In this document: positions 6,723 through 9,113 of the stretch, piece after piece
Layout: every line of letters begins with the position of its first letter
Position numbering within the stretch: position 1 is the stretch's first letter
Translations under genes and position numbers: made by a program
Source of the DNA: Betaproteobacteria bacterium
GTDB taxonomy: Bacteria > Pseudomonadota > Gammaproteobacteria > Burkholderiales > SG8-39
Reading direction: 5' to 3'
NCBI GenBank assembly: GCA_005881355.1
Contig: VBDM01000050.1
Location: forward strand, 1 to 9,113
DNA: 9,113 bases
The notes under the pieces: model-generated
What the model was told of the DNA's origin: nothing
The model's input: the letters and a program-made list of their open reading frames with translations, nothing else
The model's database searches: none

Positions 6723-6751
6723 ACTATAGAATAGAACCTCCGTCCGTTGAA
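6723..6751 (-). promoter_or_regulatory. Candidate promoter for the membrane-protein gene
   Basis: Minus-strand TTCAAC (6746-6751), a 17-nt spacer, then TATAGT (6723-6728, 5 of 6 to TATAAT). It lies about 30 nt upstream of the ATG at 6692 and just after the stop codon of the truncated VOC ORF. The -35 match is only 3 of 6, so strength is uncertain. Confidence 0.35.
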
Positions 6752-6753
6752 GC

Positions 6754-6906
6754 CTAGTCGAGGGTCAAGCCGTCGTTGACGTACACGGGAGAGAACGGTC
6801 CGGCTCCGGTTTCCGCCCAGCGTACACCAAGAAGGTCCGCGAGAAGCTTGGCCGAGACCCGTTGGTTTCGCGCGGACACGATGAGGTGATCGAGTTCGAT
6901 TGTCAT
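6754..6906 (-). pseudogene. VOC (glyoxalase/bleomycin-resistance) family protein, 3'-truncated
   Basis: A 50-codon ORF with a good Shine-Dalgarno (GAGGAGA, about 8 nt before the ATG). It encodes MTIELDHLIVSARN, then SAKLLADLLGVRWAETG, then GPFSPVYVNDGLTLD, followed by TAG. The opening LDHLIV strand, the AKLLADLLG helix and the VYVNDGLTLD strand are the first beta-alpha-beta unit of VOC metalloenzymes, which normally have about 120 residues or more. The sequence after the stop shows no VOC continuation in any minus frame before the membrane gene begins 61 nt later. The ORF therefore looks like an N-terminal stump left by a deletion or recombination. A functional half-protein is possible but unlikely. 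Confidence 0.7.
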
Positions 6907-6918
6907 TTGCGGGTCTCC

Positions 6919-7029
6919 TCATTTTCGGGGCCGGTAAGCGCCGAAGAGCGTCATGATAATAAGACCGGCGTAAGGATCGAGATGAACGATGCCGCCTCCG
7001 ACAACGACGGTGTGACGTGGCTTAGCCAT
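6919..7029 (-). CDS. Possible 36-residue peptide ORF
   Basis: Complete ORF of 36 codons that begins MAKPRHTVVVGGG, contains a hydrophobic middle (AGLIIMTLFGAY) and ends RPRK, with basic residues on both sides. It starts 7 nt after the attC R' box at 7037-7043, where cassette genes often begin, and stops 12 nt before the truncated VOC start. There is no clear Shine-Dalgarno and no family that I recognise. It may be a real small membrane peptide, a gene remnant or chance. Apart from this ORF I see nothing else in 6907-7036. Confidence 0.25.
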   Translation of the reverse strand: MAKPRHTVVVGGGIVHLDPYAGLIIMTLFGAYRPRK

Positions 7030-7036
7030 TCAAGGC

Positions 7037-7092
7037 CGCTAACGTTCGCGTTGAGCGGCGCGCGGCCGCATGCCCCTGCGTCCGCTCTCGAA
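7037..7092 (-). other. attC site, main (3') part, cut by the IS
   Basis: On the minus strand this part runs from TTCGAGAGCGGACGC through a loop (AGGGGCATGCGGCC) to GCGCGCCGCTCAACGCGAAC and the R' box GTTAGCG (7037-7043). Arms GAGCGG-A-CGC and GCG-CCGCTC pair with a single extrahelical A, the hallmark of attC. With the 12 bp at 8507-8518 joined back, GTTC pairs with GAAC and CTAAC pairs with GTTAG, giving a 68-bp site of normal attC length. Recombination would occur at the G/TT of GTTAGCG. The last bases of R' depart slightly from GTTRRRY. Confidence 0.8.
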
Positions 7093-7099
7093 TGATGGG

Positions 7100-7114
7100 A
7101 TGGACTCCTCCCGC
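7100..7114 (+). repeat. Left inverted repeat of the IS
   Basis: ATGGACTCCTCCCGC, a perfect 15-bp inverted copy of 8489-8503. It starts 7 bp inside the inferred left end. Its GGACTCCTCC is also complementary to GGAGGAGTCC at 7177-7186, which carries the transposase Shine-Dalgarno. Confidence 0.95.
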
Positions 7115-7186
7115 TCTTTCTGCGGCATCATGGTGCCAAGCTGAGTCATTGGGTGGCGTCAGCGAAACCAGAGACAGGAGGAGTCC
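7102..7186 (+). promoter_or_regulatory. IRL-to-RBS complementarity in the transposase leader
   Basis: GGACTCCTCC (7102-7111) and GGAGGAGTCC (7177-7186) are a perfect 10-bp inverted repeat with a 65-nt loop. The second arm contains the transposase ribosome-binding site AGGAGGAG, 6 nt before the ATG. In RNA that includes both arms the site would be paired and translation damped, which would limit expression from outside promoters. Transcripts from the junction promoter would start near 7102-7104 and could keep most of the stem. Confidence 0.5.
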
Positions 7187-7189
7187 GAA

Positions 7190-8248
7190 ATGAATGCTAC
7201 TACCGTTGCTGTTGACCTTGCAAAAAATGTCTTCGAGCTCGCGCGGGCCGATGCGCGCTGGAAGATCGTCGAGCGGGCACGCCTCACCCGAGTGCAGTTC
7301 GAGCGCTGGTTCGATAACCGCAAAGTGGATCGGGTGGTGATGGAAGCTTGCGGCTCGGCGCACCACTGGGCCAGGACGCTTCGCGCTCGGGGCATCGAAG
7401 TGCGGCTCTTGCCCGCACAGTACGTGCGCGCCTACGTAAAGAGGAACAAGACCGACGCGGCCGATGCGCAAGCGCTCCTTGAGGCTGCGCGTGCCAACGA
7501 CATCCGTCCGGTCGCGGTGAAGTCGATCGAGCAGCAGGCGCTACAGGCGCTGCACCGCACCCGCTCAGGGTGGATGAGCACACGCACGCGCCGCATCAAC
7601 ACGCTCAGGGGCTTCTGCCGCGAGTTCGGACTGGTGGTGCCTGAAGGGGCCGCTACAGGCCTGGCGCAGATCGCCCGTTATCTCGCCGACGAGCGCTCGG
7701 GACTGCCCGCGATGCTGCGGCCCTCGATGCGCCTGGTCCTGGAGGAAATCCGCTTGATGGAGGCGCGCATCGGACAACTGGAACAACAGCTCTCGGCCCT
7801 CGCCAAGGAAAGTCCCGCCTGCCAGGTGTTGCTGAGCGTTCCCGGCATTGGCCTTCTCACCAGTACCGCCATGGTGGCCGCAGTGGCCGATCCACGCAGC
7901 TTCGATTCGGGGCGGCGCTACTCGAGTTTCCTCGGGCTCACCCCGCGGGAATATTCCTCGGGCAACACTCGCTACCTGGGGCGCATCTCCAAGCGCGGCG
8001 ATCGCTACATCCGAACGCTGCTCACCCACGGGGCACGCTCGATCCTGCGCGCGGCCACGGTCGCACGCCGCGCCGGACGGCAAATCGACCGGCTCAAGAG
8101 CTGGGCGCTGGAGGTCCAGGCCCGCACCAATCACAACAAAGCCGCCTGTGCGCTGGCTAATAAACTCGCCCGTATCGCCTGGGCGGTATGGGTGAAGCAC
8201 GAGAAGTATCAGACTCAACTGGCGCCCATCACGCCACGGGTCGACTGA
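7190..8248 (+). CDS. IS110-family transposase, IS1111 group (DEDD recombinase)
   Basis: RNA-guided recombinase that moves the element through a circular intermediate. It has 352 residues, usual for the group. The N-terminal RuvC-like DEDD domain shows AVDLAKNVFE (Asp9), VVMEACGSAHHW (Glu52) and RNKTDAADAQALLEA (Asp89, Asp92). A helical linker with a coiled-coil stretch lies near 182-206. The C-terminal Transposase_20 domain has LLSVPGIGLLTSTAMVA (214-230), SFLGLTPREYSSGN (246-259) with the likely nucleophilic serine at 256 or 257, and LGRISKRGDRYIRTLL (263-278). All catalytic positions are present, so the enzyme looks intact. The ATG follows AGGAGGAG with ideal spacing. Confidence 0.96.
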   Translation: MNATTVAVDLAKNVFELARADARWKIVERARLTRVQFERWFDNRKVDRVVMEACGSAHHWARTLRARGIEVRLLPAQYVRAYVKRNKTDAADAQALLEAARANDIRPVAVKSIEQQALQALHRTRSGWMSTRTRRINTLRGFCREFGLVVPEGAATGLAQIARYLADERSGLPAMLRPSMRLVLEEIRLMEARIGQLEQQLSALAKESPACQVLLSVPGIGLLTSTAMVAAVADPRSFDSGRRYSSFLGLTPREYSSGNTRYLGRISKRGDRYIRTLLTHGARSILRAATVARRAGRQIDRLKSWALEVQARTNHNKAACALANKLARIAWAVWVKHEKYQTQLAPITPRVD

Positions 8249-8316
8249 CACCCAAGATTCCCTACCGCGGTTTGCGAAGAGAAACCCCACCCATCATGGC
8301 AACAACGGTCGGACCA

Positions 8317-8431
8317 GCACGGGTGAAAGCCGATAACTCTGCTGATCGATGCTCGATCGCTCAGAACGTGTGGCTACCCGTGCGCAGATTCCATGTCGGC
8401 ACGAGCACCAAGATGCTCACACTAGATGCCG
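8317..8431 (+). ncRNA. Candidate seek/bridge RNA in the IS right end
   Basis: The 240 nt after the transposase hold no gene, and in IS1111 elements this is where the guide RNA is encoded. Two nested stem-loops are visible. Stem 1 is GCACGGGT (8317-8324) with ACCCGTGC (8376-8383), extended by GCC/GGC, then an open loop of 12 and 13 nt, then a GATCGA-TGC-TCGATC hairpin (8344-8358). Stem 2 is CGGCA (8397-8401) with TGCCG (8427-8431) around a GAGCA/TGCTC hairpin (8403-8418). The loop of stem 1 carries TAACTCT (8334-8340) and GCTCAGAAC (8359-8367), which resemble the two sides of the attC target on opposite strands. The ends of the RNA are not determined. Confidence 0.6.
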
Positions 8432-8488
8432 GATATACGACTGCAACCGATTCCCGCGTTGACCTACCTACGGCGTTTCTCTTGTGTC

Positions 8489-8503
8489 GCGGGAGGAGTC
8501 CAT
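8489..8503 (+). repeat. Right inverted repeat of the IS
   Basis: GCGGGAGGAGTCCAT, the exact complement of the left repeat at 7100-7114. It ends 3 bp inside the inferred right end. TTGTGT at 8482-8487, just outside it, could act as an outward -35 element in the circular form. Confidence 0.95.
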
Positions 8504-8506
8504 ATA

Positions 8507-8518
8507 CTAAAGTTAGGG
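8507..8518 (-). other. attC site, R'' end, separated by the IS
   Basis: Minus-strand CCCTAAC (8512-8518) followed by TTTAG. CCCTAAC is an R''-type box (consensus RYYYAAC, first base off), complementary over CTAAC/GTTAG to the R' box at 7037-7043. The TAA is also the stop codon of the adjacent VOC gene, a typical cassette layout in which the gene ends inside its own attC. Confidence 0.75.
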
Positions 8519-9113
8519 GGCACATAGTTTCCTGAGCCCACTCGGGGTTTGGATATAAGCTACCAAGTAGGGTTGTGCCCCCGCTGGTAGCGGGGCAACG
8601 GAGATTTCTCCCTCAACAGAAATGGATTTCAACAGTGCCGAAATTCTCTGCGCCTCGGAATGAAAGGCTTCAAGCCTGACGAAGGAGCAGCCAACATCTT
8701 GTAGCTTAGTGGCCAGATGAGCTTCTGTGTGCCATTCAATGAGCGTGGGCGCAATGCCATTGAAAGGAAGGCTGCCATCGCTTGGTATAGTCATGAGCCA
8801 ATTCAATTGACCACGGCTCATGGGCTCGACCTTCCCCAAGTGTTCAGAACACATAGCGAGAGCTGAGTGAACGTCGGCGGTACGCGCTACGCATGTGGCG
8901 AGCCTGGGTGGTGTGTTTGATTCAAGCCTATCAAGTTCAAACCACCGTGGTCTTTCGGGCTTTGGTACGTTCGGATTTGGCGAAATAACCTCAAGAAAGA
9001 TAGAGTCCCCAAGCTTCAAAAGGAAGTTGTGCGTTCCCATCCGAGGGTGTTCGCCGCCAACCTGGGGCATGACCCCGAGAGAGCGGCGAACGAACTCCAC
9101 ACCGACCGCAAGG
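8513..9113 (-). CDS. VOC/glyoxalase-like domain protein (partial, cassette gene)
   Basis: The reading frame is open to the right edge, so the N-terminus is missing; the GTG at 9100 is probably internal because the upstream codons (LAVG before VEFVRRSLGV) still fit the family. About 199 residues are visible. GGEHPRMGTHNFLLKLGD followed by IFLEVISPNP is the typical first half of the Glyoxalase_3-like branch of the VOC superfamily; RPRWFELD, a central LIEWH (a possible metal ligand region) and the terminal PSGLRKL also fit. The substrate is unknown. It ends at a TAA inside the attC R'' box, which marks it as a gene cassette. GC content is clearly lower than in the core genes to the left. Confidence 0.8.
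   Translation of the reverse strand, partial: LAVGVEFVRRSLGVMPQVGGEHPRMGTHNFLLKLGDSIFLEVISPNPNVPKPERPRWFELDRLESNTPPRLATCVARTADVHSALAMCSEHLGKVEPMSRGQLNWLMTIPSDGSLPFNGIAPTLIEWHTEAHLATKLQDVGCSFVRLEAFHSEAQRISALLKSISVEGEISVAPLPAGAQPYLVAYIQTPSGLRKLCAP

Larger units (their letters stand above)
7093..8506 (+). mobile_element. IS1111-type insertion sequence (IS110 family), inserted in attC
   Basis: A 1414-bp element with a DEDD transposase, 15-bp perfect inverted repeats set slightly inside the ends, a 97-bp left end and a 258-bp noncoding right end. The ends were chosen from the usual 7-bp left and 3-bp right extensions of IS1111 repeats. Two observations support them. Deleting 7093-8506 restores an attC with TAAC-TTTA-GTTCGAG. 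Joining the ends makes TATGAT 17 nt after TTGTGT. There is no target duplication, as expected for this family. The exact ends could shift by a base or two. The transposase reads against the cassette genes. Confidence 0.88.

Noticed and set aside
6756..6780. TTGACC on the minus strand resembling the -35 of a MerR-type metal promoter
   Set aside because: It is part of the truncated VOC coding sequence, there is no matching dyad, and the nearest -10-like hexamer (TATTCT) is about 29 nt away, too far.
7565..8290. Minus-strand open frame of 241 codons in the IS
   Set aside because: Antisense shadow of the transposase gene.
8188..8535. Plus-strand open frame of 115 codons over the IS right end
   Set aside because: No ribosome site or family; the region is better explained as the structured noncoding right end of an IS1111 element.
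6754..9113. The truncated VOC ORF and the partial VOC gene as two halves of one gene split by the IS
   Set aside because: They belong to different VOC branches, the right-hand gene keeps its own reading frame beyond the window edge, and its stop lies outside the IS.

Overview
The window looks like the edge between a core chromosomal operon and an integron-type accessory region in a GC-rich betaproteobacterium. The taxonomic call rests on gene order (proA, nadD, rsfS, rlmH, maf, rng on one strand) and on the GC-rich codon use of the left half; it is an inference, not a proof.

Positions 62-5387 hold seven genes, all on the minus strand, read from right to left: proA (proline biosynthesis), nadD (NAD biosynthesis), rsfS (ribosome silencing), rlmH (23S rRNA methylation), maf (nucleotide pyrophosphatase), rng (RNase G) and a small protein with a C-terminal membrane anchor. 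nadD, rsfS, rlmH and maf are joined by three successive 4-nt ATGA overlaps, so they are very likely one translationally coupled message. proA has a TAGAAT box placed so that its transcript would be leaderless.

Positions 5388-9113 are different: lower GC, unrelated short genes each with its own Shine-Dalgarno, and cassette recombination sites. On the minus strand from right to left there is a partial VOC/glyoxalase-like gene running off the right edge, whose stop codon lies inside the R'' box of an attC site; then the attC itself, split in two by an insertion sequence; then a 36-codon ORF, a 50-codon N-terminal stump of a second VOC protein, a four-helix membrane protein, a weak attC-like patch, a compact signal peptidase I, and a second, truncated attC that shares 15 of 16 bases with the arm of the first. 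I read this as an eroded run of gene cassettes abutting proA. No integrase or attI is visible, so it may be an array end or an attC cluster lacking an integrase.

The insertion sequence (7093-8506, plus strand) is an IS1111-type IS110-family element: a 352-residue DEDD transposase, 15-bp perfect subterminal inverted repeats, a short left end and a 240-nt structured right end where this group encodes its guide (seek/bridge) RNA. Three independent lines agree on the ends. Removing 7093-8506 restores a 68-bp foldable attC. The repeats then have 7-bp and 3-bp extensions, as is usual for the group. Circularisation creates a TTGTGT-17-TATGAT promoter across the junction. The right-end RNA candidate folds into two stem-loops, and the open loop of the first carries TAACTCT and GCTCAGAAC, which resemble the two sides of the attC target on opposite strands. 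This attC-targeting, RNA-guided element is the most interesting object in the window.
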